A stretch of 64,000 bases of DNA from Pseudoips prasinana (GCA_951640165.1 OX621252.1:30215934-30279933), one strand, 5' to 3'. Shown: positions 42,634-53,727, counted from the stretch's first letter. Numbers and translations: made by a program. The notes: generated from the sequence alone by a model not told the origin.

Positions 42634-43879
42634 ATTATTATTATTATTATTTTTAGTAAGTAACGTCACAAAAAGTCCCTAATTAAAACACGAATACAAT
42701 AGTTCAAATAAAATTAAATATTCATGTACTCAGTGATACTAGAAGAATGCGAGACATCTTCCTATGGTAGCTTTGTACTCGTACGTACGTTGGTAGTGAC
42801 TGACAAAAGTGCAATGTCACAAAGGCACTCAGAGGTAGTGTTCTCGCTGTCTCTTGTGGGAAAATTCTATTTTTGTACGACGTCTTTATGCTGTGGTCTA
42901 ATACATAAGCGGATAGAAATCTTTTATACATATAATTATAGTCTTTTCGCCATAAGAGGAGTTCCCTGACAGTTCTTGTCTGACAATTGTAGTCACGTGA
43001 CCTAACGAAATATAATCGATTTTTTTATAATATCGATTCAGTTGGCAAAGAAAATGGAATGAAATTCGTGTCAATCTATGAGTAGTGTCAATCTCTATTG
43101 GCCGACATTCCGTTCAACGATTTGACATTTTAAAGATTTAATCTTTTTTATTTTATTTACTTAATTAATTAACAGTTAATTATAACTACAGTAATTTACT
43201 TAGTAATTTACGAAAGGCTATATTTTTTATCATTTCTTTTTAAATTTTTTGGCCGGTTTATTTTTTATTCGTCTAAAGTAGTATGCGTGCCACGGAAAAA
43301 ATGAACTGTTAAAAAACTCATCTTATGGTGAAAAGACTAGAGTGTAGATAAAATCGTAATACCAAACAGTAAACACATTGATCAGAGAATATATATTTTC
43401 CAGGAAACTTTTTGGTATGCAACATATCTTTCCTTTTTGGTTTCTGGATATTTTTTATGGGAGTGATTTTGAAAAAGGAACGGAAATGTGTCATAGAAAA
43501 CCCGGGAAACTTGCCTGCGTGTGCTATTTAATTTGACCAATGAGCGCGCGCGGTGGCGGAGAGCTGGCTGAAAAATGGTATTTACGATGCTATATTCGAC
43601 CAATCACATTATGTATAAATTGGCAGCACATACGTTTTATCTCAATTTTATTCTAGGGAATGATAACGGATGTTACACTTGATATGTGAATACTGGTAAG
43701 CTCGCTTGTTTTACACCTTTTAGAAACAATCTAGTCTTGACCGGAATAAAAAAAATGCAATATTTATCAACGGCATTTGACTCATTAGACTCTTGCATGA
43801 TAATATTCTTTATCTTGATGTTGGTTGGGCCTAAGAGATTACCACAACTAGCAGGGATGATATTGCACCCTCCGTATCA
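42634..43879. other. No gene recognised
   Basis: Apparently unique DNA of about 1.2 kb. Reading frames at 42722-42969 and 43382-43603 have no motifs. A TATA-like tatgtataaatt at 43611 is followed at 43695 by gtaagc, which could be a 5' exon with donor site, but nothing confirms it. Confidence 0.3.
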
Positions 43880-44036
43880 TCATCATCATCATCATCATGG
43901 TAACAAAAGTACGTCCACTGCTGGACAAAAGCCTCCCCCAAAGAATGGGGGGATATGGCATAATCGCCACGCTTGGTAGACGGGCTGGGTATTCTCGGGG
44001 TGATGGTATTCTATGCCTTTACCACACAGCACCCTC
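43880..44036 (+). repeat. Dispersed repeat F copy with (CAT)n start
   Basis: A catcatcatcatcatcatca run, then gtacgtccactgctggacaa, atggcataatcgccacgctt and ggggtgatggtattctatgc. It is the best-kept F copy here. Confidence 0.7.
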
Positions 44037-44065
44037 TATATAATAATAATAATAATAATAATAAT
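44037..44065 (+). repeat. (AAT)n microsatellite
   Basis: About nine AAT units in the stretch ataataataataataataat. It is the source of the poly-Asn run in any translation. Confidence 0.8.
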
Positions 44066-44179
44066 GCGTGCTTTCGAGGACACGTTAAGCTGTCGGTCCC
44101 GGTTGTCATTTTTGTCAACAGTTTTAAGCCAGGCCAGAGGTCGATTGCGGCTAGCACAATTTTTGACACTAGGGTATCG

Positions 44180-44640
44180 TATATATATACGGCCTTTGCG
44201 TCTGTTACAGACGATTTACGGCGCATTGTCTGAGAGACATTTCTTTTGGTGGCTAAACAAACCGATGCGAGAGCGACATAGCCTGCCGCAGGCCTGTCAC
44301 GACAAGTTTGCGGTGGTTGGCGGTCATGTAGCTTCTGTCTCTTATCAGCAAGTACTCCGAACCAGGCTTTATCACAGATTTTACGACCCTCCACTACACG
44401 TTTGCGCCATTCAACTCTATTTCAATAATAGCAACAGTGGTCAATTTTAAAAGCCATATCCCGCTTGGTGCAGTCTTTAAAGCGAAGCAGAGGTCTACCG
44501 ACATCGCGCTTCGCATTAGCTACCGCACCCAACAGAACATAAGTCATAAGTCTTACACGTCGTGGTATTCGAGTGGGTTCCATTCTGTGCACAATAGTAA
44601 ACGCTTCTGTTTAAGAAACGCTGTCGTAGGGTATCGTATG
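44180..44640 (-). pseudogene. LINE RT tail, sister of 3128-3749
   Basis: The minus strand carries the same segment as the 3.1-3.7 kb copy: a broken part near 44640-44400 (decayed QKR-LGH and GRP blocks), then EGRKICDKAWFGVLADKR, RDRPAAGYVALASVCLATKR and SQTMRRKSSVTDAKA, ending at the same (TA)n stretch. Here a GAG codon precedes GRKIC, where the other copy has TAG. It is slightly shorter at the 5' side. Inverted relative to its sister 40 kb away. Confidence 0.75.
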
Positions 44641-45190
44641 GGCGATAAGTAAGTAAGTAGTTTAAAAGTTAACCTAACCTCTATTCGTTCACAACTTAAA
44701 CCACAGACTAAAGACAAAAAGTCAAATTTTAATTTTATAGATCAAAAGACATATGTGACATCATAGCTTTTTGAGTCACAATAATATGATGGGAATGACG
44801 CAACTGTATTAGAATAGTGATACTATTTTTATACCGACATTTAAAAATGTGTGGTGACGTCAAAGTGAAGTTTTAAACAGTTTATTTTCAACTTACAAAC
44901 ACATTTATTACATAAACGTGGACTAAATGTGTGAAGAGTGACGGAAATCGTAATTATCTTAAAATACTAATGAGTTATTAAATTCTAAGGAGTTTTGTTC
45001 GTGATTTATGGCGTTTTTATTGGAGCCAGATTTATTTTTAGAGTTCCGCATTAAAGTGGTAAAATACACCTATGTCAGTTGTTCAGTCCGTCCGTCGGTA
45101 ACAGCGATATACCTCAGAATGGTTGACAGTACTGAAAGGAGTCAGTCAGCCGTGTCGAAAAAAATCTGTCGTCATCGTATCAGCCGAAAT
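44641..45190. other. No recognisable feature
   Basis: AT-rich DNA. The end contains a ttattggagccagatttatt block resembling the agggttccg repeat family, too weak to call. Confidence 0.3.
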
Positions 45191-45192
45191 AC

Positions 45193-45424
45193 GCTTATTG
45201 TTGGCAAATGCTTGGTTTTCATGCCAGAGGTCGTGGGTTCGATTCCCACCCAGGACAGAGATTTGTGTGCACGAACATGTCTGTTTGTCCTGAGTCTGGG
45301 TGTAATTATCTATATAAGTATGTATTTACAAAGAAAAGTAGTATATCAGTTATCCGATTTACATAGTACACGCTCTGCTTAGTTTGGGATCAGATGGCCG
45401 TGTGTAAATAATGTCCCAGTATAT
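45193..45424 (+). mobile_element. SINE family B, plus-strand copy
   Basis: This is the only full-length B copy on this strand: ggcaaatgcttggttttcat, B box gggttcgattcccacccagg, body acgaacatgtctgtttgtcc and cctgagtctgggtgtaatta, and tail ctctgcttagtttgggatca to aatgtcccag. Good reference copy for the family. Confidence 0.85.
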
Positions 45425-45845
45425 TATTATTATTGAATATCTCTACATTTAAATCAAAATACCAAATCGATATGTAGTGTTAATTCCGATAATTGTCAGT
45501 TTAATCATGCCGGGGTGCAATTTTTTGATTGTTATGGATTTCCGCAAAGTGACGCCTGATTCCATTACTTATCTCCACATTTGTTAGTTTTGTTCGCCCC
45601 AAAAACTTTCGCACCACTTAACTCAATTTTGAGCACCCATATTTCTTTTTTAAGTCTTCTTCTATCACTGTCATAGCGCGTAGACAAATCTGTCTAACTG
45701 TATAGCTTATTAAACAAAATCTTGTTAAAGTTCCTAGTATAAATCACCATAAGCCAGATGTCGTCTACTGCTAGATATTGGCTTCCGCTAAAGGTTTCCA
45801 CAACATTGCTATTGGCATGCGATAACAGTAGTTATGCGGTAGCTA
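45425..45845. other. No recognisable feature
   Basis: Includes a short (ATT)n after the SINE; otherwise nothing. Confidence 0.3.
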
Positions 45846-45848
45846 GTA

Positions 45849-45990
45849 CAGACGCCAGCACACCAAGCTGACCCCATCTGTAAAATTTGCCCAATTGAAA
45901 GTGAACCTTACGCTTATGTGATAAAGTAGAAAATCTTTTAAAGAAATTTGACAGATTGGGGTAGCTGATGTTCTGATCTGTTTGTGTCTG
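45849..45990. mobile_element. Foldback MITE, copy 5
   Basis: Left arm cagacgccagcacaccaagc, centre cttatgtgataaagtagaaa, right arm tgacagattggggtagctga with a small insertion before gtgtctg. TA flanks both ends (45847-45848 and 45991-45992). Confidence 0.8.
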
Positions 45991-46004
45991 TACACAGATG
46001 GTAT

Positions 46005-46197
46005 TTAGCGTATGGGCAGTGGTTACCCTAATGTCAGAATTGTTCAAGTCGCCTAGTAGGCCTCTGACATGGCTTAACGATTGTTGTCTAATGACTACAA
46101 CCGGGACCGACAGCTTAACGTGAACTCCAAAATACGAAGACACTAAACCTATAGAAATTAAACCACTCATCACCCATCTATGGACTGACCGTGAGCA
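46005..46197 (+). repeat. Dispersed repeat G copy
   Basis: It starts gggcagtggttaccctaatg and runs through cctctgacatggcttaacga to catctatggactgaccgtga, directly abutting a family C SINE. It is collinear with 8001-8212. Confidence 0.65.
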
Positions 46198-46198
46198 T

Positions 46199-46441
46199 CG
46201 GTCACCATAGCCTAGTTGGTAGTGCTCCTGCCTACGAAGCTGGTGGTCCTGGGTTCGAATCCCGGTAAGTGCAAATTAATGTGTGATGAGCACGAATATT
46301 TGTTTCTGAGACATGGATGTTTTCTATGTATATATGTATTTATCTATCAATATAAGTATGTATATCGTCGCCTGGTACCCATAGTACAAGCTTTGCTTAG
46401 TTTGGGGCTAGGATGATCTGTGTGACATTGTCCCCAGGTAT
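46199..46441 (+). mobile_element. SINE family C
   Basis: Same organisation as 42389, with cggtcaccatagcctagttg, B box cctgggttcgaatcccggta and tail tagtttggggctaggatgat ending in tgtccccaggtatt. Very close to the two sister copies, so young. Confidence 0.85.
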
Positions 46442-46639
46442 TATTATTATAGTTGCTTAACCCCACCGATCACTGACTGTTGAGACCATTTATCTATGAG
46501 GTCCTCAAAGATAATGCTACTGCCCAACTGTATATTATATCCCTTGTCGGTGTGGAAGCCCAGTTATTCTTACAACCACACGGCTCGTGTTATACATTTT
46601 TTATATATTTTTCTTATTAACAATACATTTCATTTACAA

Positions 46640-46956
46640 CTAGCTGTGCCCCGCGGTTTTACCCGCGTTAAATTGTATAAATTATATCAGCTCCTCCCCC
46701 GTAGGTGACAGAGTAATAATATGTAGCCTATATGTTGACCCGACCTCTTAGTAATAATCATGCAAAATTTGAAGTAAATCGGTGCAGTACTTTTTGAGTT
46801 TAGCCCGGACATACATACAGACAAACAGACAAAAATTCTAAAAACTATATTTTGGCTTCTATATAGATTAAACATCACGCCCAAAGTATCCTTTAAAAAA
46901 AATATTCAATATACAGTTTTGACTTTCCTACGATTTTATTATAAATGTATATAGAT
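46640..46956 (-). mobile_element. LEP1-like Helitron
   Basis: CTAG at 46640, then ctgtgccccgcggttttacc, gaagtaaatcggtgcagtac and catacatacagacaaacag, ending ttattataaatgtatataga. Confidence 0.7.
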
Positions 46957-47057
46957 GTCGCAGTCCTAAAATCCATGTAGGATTGTCCGGCCTACCACAG
47001 TTCTGCAAATATCTTAAAATAATGTAGCCATCGCGAATAACATTAAACATTTAAAAT

Positions 47058-47396
47058 AATGTCCTCCTAGACAAATTTCGGCCACGGCCGCCAGTCTAAG
47101 TGGAGACTTGTCATCTGCGCGGGACATATTATAGTGCACAAGTGTGTGCGCAAACACGGGGGCACTTTCTATTCATCACTCTTATGGTACGATGGGACGA
47201 CTAGCTACACGACTGGAAAGAGGTCAGGTACAGGACCGACGGCTTTACATGCTCTCCGAGGCACGGGGGTACAATACCGACAACTCGCAGACTTCGAGTT
47301 GATACAGGGAAAATTTCTTTACAACAAGATCATATTTTGGCCAGACCTAGGAATTGAACCCAGGACCTCATTATCTGCGGTTATACACTAGCTTGT
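47058..47396 (-). mobile_element. SINE family E
   Basis: Minus-strand body blocks are gtgcactataatatgtcccg, cgtgtagctagtcgtcccat and ggtcctgtacctgacctctt, and the head has gaggtcctgggttcaattcc as B box. Full length and fairly well kept. Confidence 0.8.
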
Positions 47397-47433
47397 ACAC
47401 AGGTGGTGGCACTGCCCTATTACTTTTTTTATT

Positions 47434-47631
47434 AAGACACCGCCCGCACTGGGGAATCTAATCGTTGTGTTGCGGGGTACTTGACAAACATATAATAGAC
47501 GGACACAAATTACATCCAGACTCTGAACAACTATTTATGGGTCACACAAATAGTTGTCCGGCGCAGGACTCGAACCCGCGACACGAAGAGACGAGGCGAC
47601 TGTCTTAGCCACTGCGCCACACGTGCAGTCA
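47434..47631 (-). mobile_element. SINE family D, full length
   Basis: Minus-strand head gactgcacgtgtggcgcagt, B box gggttcgagtcctgcgccgg, then gttgttcagagtctggatgt and a cgggcggtgtctt end. It is one arm of an inverted pair with the next copy. Confidence 0.85.
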
Positions 47632-47689
47632 AACAACACTTAGTTAATTCCTTAGTTGCGTTTTACAACATCCACAGGATTTTATAAGC

Positions 47690-47858
47690 CTCGCCGCTTC
47701 GTGTCACGGGTTCGAGTCACACGCCGCCGGTATTTGTGTGGCCCATAAATAGTTGTTCTGAGTCTGGATGTTATTTATCTACGTCTATTATATGTTTGTA
47801 ATGTACCCCGTGACACAGGGATTAGATTTCCTAGTGCGGGCGTTGTCTTTTAAAAAAA
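47690..47858 (+). mobile_element. SINE family D, head-truncated
   Basis: It begins at cgccgcttcgtgtcacgggt (B box region), then gtggcccataaatagttgtt, tgagtctggatgttatttat and gcgggcgttgtctttt. The A box is missing. Opposite in direction to its neighbour 60 bp away. Confidence 0.8.
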
Positions 47859-47946
47859 AGAGTCCTGTTATTCGGATATTATTGGAATTGAATCGCTCTA
47901 AATTAACACATTTAAATACAATGTAATTTTATGTTAAGAAATAAAT

Positions 47947-48040
47947 ATTTTTAAAAAGGATTCCTACAGAGTTTTCTGGCAGTGTTTCTCAGTAGCTGCC
48001 ACGTCATGCACTGCATGCTAGGGTAAAAAGATATTGCCGA
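47947..48040 (+). mobile_element. 3' UTR piece of LINE family J
   Basis: The blocks aaaaaggattcctacagagt and ggcagtgtttctcagtagct, then cgtcatgcactgcatgctag, match 58303-58390 behind the family J coding copy, but without the inverted duplication seen there. Confidence 0.65.
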
Positions 48041-48500
48041 ATTTTGATTTTTTGTATTTTGAATTCTTTTACGACTTCTATTATATGTATAATACGAAAA
48101 CAAATCCGATTTATGTAGATATCAGAAGTACAACTAGTCCATAGAAGGCGAACCATCACACAACTATCATACCGTACCGATTACATTTCATACCCCCATA
48201 ATGCGATACGTGGTTAGACACACGTGTGTGACCTAATTATTATTTAACCATCGTCAGATGTCTTTAATGGCATACGAGTAAGGCATGACCGTGTCGCTAG
48301 AGGGGCCCCTCCGTTTGTGAAAGTCCCGGAATTTGGGAATCCTTTATTGGGTTATAATTATGGTGTATGTATTATCCATTTTGGGATGCGTTATTTAACT
48401 CTTCGCTCGATACACATGTATTTGTTAAAAGTGCTATATTATAATTTACATAATCGAGGTTTCGTGTTTTTCTGCTTCATCCTCTAAATCCTCTTTGACA
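48041..48500. other. No recognisable feature
   Basis: AT-rich spacer; nothing recognised. Confidence 0.3.
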
Positions 48501-48504
48501 AAAA

Positions 48505-48690
48505 CTTAATACAAGCTAGCGAAATATCATTACTATTATAAAATAAATTTTATAAATGTTTTAACAATCTGTGTACTTAAATATCTATGTGTAACTAGAA
48601 ATAATTATGTATACTTAACTATATTACTACAAACATGTTCTGACTATTTACAAGCGCTTTTTTAAAGTCTACGTGAATTAAAATATTTGT
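48505..48690 (+). mobile_element. LINE family L3, 3' end
   Basis: It carries ataaattttataaatgtttt, aaacatgttctgactattta and caagcgcttttttaaagtct, ending gtgaattaaaatatt. Very short, strongly 5'-truncated. Confidence 0.65.
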
Positions 48691-49990
48691 TTTATTTATT
48701 TAAACCTCAACCAATATCAATATGTTTATTAATTATTGAACTACAGGAGAACGAACATTTTTTTATTGATTTTTGTAACCCCATAATTTCTACATTAAAG
48801 CCATATGTCAGATTCACATGAGATGGATTCCATGAGAGTACTTTATTAAAAGAAACATTTATTTTTCAATTTTATTTTAATACAATACATTTTGTAACGA
48901 ACGTGTGTGTACGCTACATACACAGTCCGTAAGACAGACGGACAGTGGAGGCTTATGAATATAGTTCCGTTGACACACTTTAGGTACGGGACCATACAGA
49001 AGATATATTCCACAACTATGGGAAGAGGGAGCATAGCTGCTGTGGCAAGTATTAATATAGTGCAAACAATTAATAAACAAGCTTGATCTTACACGCAGCT
49101 ATATTGCTGTCAATAATACACCTAAATAGTAATATGAACGTCTATTACATTCAAAGTCTAAATATACCTATTACCATTGAATAATAATTAGATAAAGAAA
49201 ATCAGAGAAATATACTGAATAAACCTGCTGTTTTTTAAATTTACGTATATGATATTAATAACTTAATGAATTGGAAATAGCACTGAAAAAAAATATGCGG
49301 GGCAGTCTTAGGGGACTGCTGAAAGAAGTGACAACTATTTTTTACACTTCAAATCTAAATAATCTACAATATAAATGACATACCTATAGGTCATGGGAAG
49401 CGTGATATGACGATGACGCGAGTTTCACGCTTTTCGCTCTGCCAAAAACTACTCATATATACACAGTACATAAACATATAGCACATGCGAAACGGGACGT
49501 GAGTTCCATGATGTTTGTTCGACCAGGAAGTGCTCAACCCGTCCAAAGAAGCTTTCACTTCCAAAAGGTTTTTAAAATCCTAGACACAAGATCACGTATT
49601 GACCTATTTTTAATAAAACTTAGTGTTAATATGAGTCACAACTACAGAAAACCTTTGCAAGTTAAAAATCCCGCCATTAGTTCGAAAGTCCCGGAAATCT
49701 TTCAACATCCCGGGATTCTGTCCAGGATCAGCAGTTTTACATATGGAGACAGCGCCATTACCCGGTCGCGTGCTTAAATAGTAATGTTACGGTTAGATCC
49801 CGCATATTCGGGGGTCACGTTGTTCGGTATAAATTACTTAGCTGGACCTTGCGCACTCTGATATTTTTCGCGCTGTAACCACAGAAATCTTTCCTAAGTT
49901 GAGTGACGAGGACGATGAGATAGAAAATTAAAAATAAATGGGTATTTTAGAGGTGAGTAGAGTATTATACATTTTGAGGTTGAAAGAATA
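48691..49990. other. No recognisable feature
   Basis: About 1.3 kb without a supportable gene. A 92-codon frame at 49499-49777 has no motifs. Confidence 0.3.
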
Positions 49991-49991
49991 A

Positions 49992-50649
49992 GGCCCACTT
50001 GCACCAAAAGCTAGGCTAAATTATAGTAACTCGAGTTAAGTAACTTCGGGTTAATTCATTAAAATTTTAAATCGACATTCTGTTGCGCCAATGAAAAATA
50101 ACACCGAGTCAACTAACTCAGAGTTTCTCTATTTTATGTTGGTATCATTAAAGAGGTTTTGTTCCGTAATGTAACCCAACCAAATATGAAGTGAAATATT
50201 GAAAACCAATCTGTCATTTTCGAGTCGTTCAAATATTGTCATCAAAGAGGATAAAAGCACTACGTTTGATTGTCATGTCAAAGTTGACATGATCGGACCT
50301 TTCTGCTACTTTTCTATTATAAAAGTCCGAGCTAATATATTCGACGATTTGTTCATCATCATCAGACAATAAAAAATCACTCATAATTTTCGGACACAAA
50401 ACTGTTTTAAAATCTCTCACTTTCACTTCTGCAACCCAACATAACCTCTGAAACGAAACAAATTTGACATTACTAATCCGGAGTTAGTGATTTAACCCAC
50501 CAAAATAGGTGGGTTAAAAAAGTACAAAAATAACCCAAGGTTAGTTGGGAGTTGCACTCTTGGTGGTGCAAGACGTAATTGTAATGTAACCCCATATTAG
50601 CCACTAACTCTGAGTTAATTCATTTAACCTAGGGTGGAGCAAGTGGGCC
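49992..50649. mobile_element. Second Harbinger-like deletion derivative
   Basis: Imperfect inverted ends of about 50 bp: ggcccacttgcacc..aagcta at the left and the complement of gggtggagcaagtgggcc at the right, both continuing with gagttag/taact-type sequence. Flanking triplets are TAA (49989-49991) and TAG (50650-50652), close to a TWA target duplication. Inside are a short hairpin (tttaacccacc and ggtgggttaaa at about 50490-50518) and a minus-strand frame that looks like a transposase start. Confidence 0.65.
50229..50426 (-). pseudogene. Possible Harbinger transposase N-terminus
   Basis: The minus-strand frame contains MSDFLLSDDDEQIVEYISSD and then ERSDHVNFDM. Acidic starts followed by an R-D-(H/Y)-F-N/D block are usual just before the helical region of HARBI1-like transposases. 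Nothing after this block survives. The call depends on the terminal repeats around it. Confidence 0.4.
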
Positions 50650-50702
50650 TAGGGCTTAAAAAGAAAAATAAATAATATACTCGTATAACCAACATACTGA
50701 TT

Positions 50703-50720
50703 ACAATCTAGGCAGAGCCT
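50703..50720. repeat. Left target-site duplication of the R1-clade LINE
   Basis: acaatctaggcagagcct is repeated exactly at 51549-51566, one copy at each end of the insertion. Confidence 0.9.
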
Positions 50721-51548
50721 TTTTGTTTTTTTTTTTTTTTTTTTTTTGCGGGGTGGAAAATCCTGCATGGATGTCCTCCGCCTTGGGGGAGGCGGAGGGG
50801 TCTGTCAGACTCCTACTGACTAAAAACCACCCCGGTGTTCCATCTCACACCTGCGCCGGGGGTCGCGGGAACGAACGATACTTCCGCAACCCCCGGCTGG
50901 TGCTGGCCCATGCCTGCGGGCCTCCTCGCATTAGCGGGGGGAGTGAGGTGTTAAACTCCCCCCGCAACGTCTAAGAAGGGCGCGCGTGGAACACGTCGCG
51001 CCGCCGCCTCGAGTCCAGATGTGTAGTGGGCGACGGACGCCCCCGAGTCCGTCGCCCCTGGACCCATTTAGGGGGGCTGGAAGAGGGCGTTGTCCGCCCT
51101 CCGCCGACACCCGGTGCGTCTGCTACGGGTCGGGTGAGAGGATGTGATCTCCCTCTCCCTTTCCGCAGCTTCCTTCCGCGAGATGACTGTCTCGCAGAAG
51201 GAAACCACCGCGTCCCAGGACTCCTCGCCGCCAACCATCGAATTCACGACGGCCGGCAGCGACTGCCTACTCCAGAAATGAGGGCACGGCGCTGCTCCTC
51301 CCAAGCGGCACACTCTGCCAGCGTATGCAGCGCCGTGTCCTCCCGACAGTCGACGCAGTGGTGACACCGGGCATCCGGCTCCCTGTTTATGCGACACAGG
51401 TACTTCCCGAAGCAGCCATGCCCCGAGAGCACCTGCGTCACCCGAAACGACAGGGAGCCGTGCCTCCTCCCGAGCCAACGCTCGAGTACCGGCCGGACCG
51501 CCTCGATAGTGACGAGGCCGGCGGTAGGGCGCGAGAGCCTGTCCCGCC
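50721..51548 (-). pseudogene. R1-clade LINE, 5'-truncated, C-terminal part plus 3' UTR and poly(A)
   Basis: The minus strand encodes the region after RT of an R1-like element: AVRPVLERWLGRRHGSLSFR, VTQVLSGHGCFGKYLCRI, then a CX2CX9HX4C zinc knuckle (CHHCVD..LHTLAEC), AAWEEQRRALI and, one frame over, MVGGEESWDAVVSFCETVIS and KEAAERERE. The zinc knuckle and SGHGCFG-YL block are diagnostic of R1/TRAS/Waldo relatives. A single frameshift lies near 51250. A GC-rich 3' UTR follows, then a poly(A) of more than 20 (T run on the plus strand near 50721-50747). It is far GC-richer than everything around it. An exact 18-bp duplication flanks it. Confidence 0.9.
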
Positions 51549-51640
51549 ACAATCTAGGCAGAGCCTGTGCTATGGAAACAAGGCAACTGATAAACATACA
51601 TACATATTGATTTATTTACCTTACTTTTTGAAGATAAACT
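51549..51640 (-). mobile_element. SINE-B-type tail that served as target of the R1-clade LINE
   Basis: aatctaggcagagcctgtgc, then tatggaaacaaggcaactga, is the SINE 3' tail (minus strand); the matching sequence on the other side of the LINE ends at 50720. Another fragment of the same subfamily is at 56555. The first 18 bp are the right target duplication. Confidence 0.65.
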
Positions 51641-51699
51641 TCTTTACGTACACTTGATTTGGGGAGTAAGCTAGTGAATGCGTGACGAGAGCGTTACGA

Positions 51700-51830
51700 A
51701 AAGTGTGATTGGGTGAGGCGAACGGAAGATGATTGGGAGTTATAAGTTAGTCAAGATAGATGGGGAGAGAGAGTTATGTTTCGTATATTACTGCAGGGGC
51801 GAGAGAGAGAGGTTTTCTAGATATATTTTC
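51700..51830 (+). repeat. Dispersed repeat, pair with 63870-63985
   Basis: Both copies share gagagagttatgtttcgtat, attactg.a.gggc.agagagag and a following ctag. Class unknown. Confidence 0.5.
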
Positions 51831-51851
51831 TTTTATTATTGACGGTTGACG

Positions 51852-52085
51852 GTCACCGTAGCCTAGTTGGTAGTGCCCCTGCCTACGAAGCTGGTGGTCC
51901 TGGGTTCGAATCCCGGTAAGTGCAAATATTTGTGTGATGAGCACAAATATTTGTTTCTGAGTCATGGATGTTTTCTATCTATTTAAGTATTTATCTATCT
52001 ATATAAGTATTTATATCCTCGCCTGGTACCCATAGTACAAGCTTTGCTTAGTTTGGGGCTAGGATGATCTGTGTGACATTGTCCA
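51852..52085 (+). mobile_element. SINE family C
   Basis: A box cggtcaccgtagcctagttg, B box cctgggttcgaatcccggta, central ttctgagtcatggatgtttt and tail tagtttggggctaggatgat. Third close copy of the family. Confidence 0.85.
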
Positions 52086-53480
52086 AAACAAAAAAAAATA
52101 AACATTTTCTTTCTCTCTTAGCAAGTTACGTTTCTGATATCTTAGGTTTACCTCAGTCGGGTGGCCTATAGGTCATTCTCTTTTCTTATTTTCCTGCTTC
52201 ATAGCTAGTCCACAGATGAAACATGGTCAAACAAATAAATCTTGCAGTTTCTAATACTTTTCTACGATTGAGTATTTCATTTATTTAAGTTTGTATTTGA
52301 ATCACGTATAGACTAGTTCATAAAACAGAAATATGTTTCGCAGTTAAAATTCTTAGTCTGTCTTAAACCTGAGTTATGGTTTATCTTGAGTTCAGAAAAT
52401 TATGACTCGATACGTGTATTGAATTTAAAATATTTAATAGGGTGCAGTTTAAATCGTGTTTTAATCATCATTCCATTCCCAAGAAATACAGTTTTGGGAG
52501 CATGAGACATAATAATATTATAATTAATAAAATATTCACTCCCTATACAAGAACAAAGGTCAGTAATGTAAATTGTATGTTGCGCAAAAAAAAATATGTT
52601 TTGGTTCTATATTGTATTTACTGTATTTGTACTACGTTTATGTATCGCATTGTGAGCTTGACAAGTACAAGTGTATATTTATAATCATAAAGGAGACGGA
52701 TACGTGTTCATACAATATTGGGCCCGGACGTAAAAAGATAAAAGCGGTGTCAATTAATGGCTCTATAAATTATCAGCCAATCACTAAAAATTCCATGGAT
52801 TTTTTCAATCTGTGTGCAGAGTTATAAAAGATTTAGTACTTAATAGATAGGTTATGTATCAACCTACACTAAACAGCTGATTTTTAAGGGCGATTGCTAT
52901 TCAATAGTAATCCGGGCCCAGTATGTTAGCAAAAGTCGTACAGGTTAAGCAATATCAGAAGTCCGTAGAGAGAATGCAGTTGTCGAGGCATATATAAACA
53001 AAACAATAAAAATACTCAAATCACACACGCACTAAACAATACGAGAAACGAGTGACAGATCATAGATTAGGATTCAAAATCTGTCACCAGTCACTGTCAG
53101 CATAGATTAAAAATATAGTTGCCAATAACTAATAAATCGATTTGGACGATAACCGATATTATGATTTCTATTTATTTTTTACTGTTGACATTATGTTAAC
53201 GTATTTAATAATTATTATGATTAAATCGGTTATCTGGTGTCCGGTGCAAGAGTTTTTATATTACATTGTTGGAACTCATTAACGTTAATCGATTATAGTA
53301 ATCAACAACCAATCTTATTCGTGACTTTAACTTATTTTGAGACTTCTCGTTTTCCAGATTGTAAATTGAGTAAATTTTTTACAGTTTGAAATAGAAAAAT
53401 ATAACGTTTTTTTTTAAACCATACCTCAACTTATTACAGCCAGGCTCAGAAATCCCCGTCTCCTTTATCCGGCACTTGAC
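52086..53480. other. No gene recognised
   Basis: About 1.4 kb of AT-rich DNA. Small overlapping frames at 52442-52827 have no motif and no coding-like composition. Confidence 0.3.
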
Positions 53481-53482
53481 GC

Positions 53483-53690
53483 TTGCTGAATAAATTTGAT
53501 TTCATAATTTCATTCGCAAACTGATTTTGTTTCATGGATAAATAGTGTCCCTTAAGTTACGTGATGAAATGAAATAATGAAACTTATTCAGCACTTGGGG
53601 CGCTGAATAAATTTCATTATTTAATTTCACCATTTCATTCACAAACTGATTTTGTTTCATAGATAGATAGTCCTCTAAAGTTACATTCAC
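53483..53690. repeat. Compound direct and inverted repeat
   Basis: A block of about 80 bp (gctgaataaattt, then aaactgattttgtttcat and ttaagttac) occurs at 53483 and again at 53611. Between them gatgaaatgaaataatgaaa faces ttcattatttaatttcacca as a hairpin. It may be a foldback element remnant. Confidence 0.5.
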
Positions 53691-53727
53691 TATTTATGTT
53701 ACACCTTGTATATTTGTCCTTGTATCC

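Noticed and set aside
43611..43705. First exon with TATA box and splice donor
   Set aside because: Only weak matches (tatgtataaatt, then gtaagc); no downstream exon could be identified.
43859..44070. Proteins with poly-His or poly-Asn runs
   Set aside because: They are translations of (CAT)n and (AAT)n microsatellites inside repeat F and its flank; no conserved sequence surrounds them.
45220..45260. tRNA-like B box gggttcgattccc in many places
   Set aside because: All belong to SINE families B or D; none folds into a full cloverleaf with matched stems.
49499..49777. 92-codon frame as a possible small gene
   Set aside because: No motif, low-quality start context, no neighbour support; composition like the surrounding non-coding DNA.
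50723..51364. Plus-strand frames of 83 and 112 codons in the GC-rich block
   Set aside because: They are shadows of the R1-clade LINE coded on the minus strand; high GC removes stop codons.
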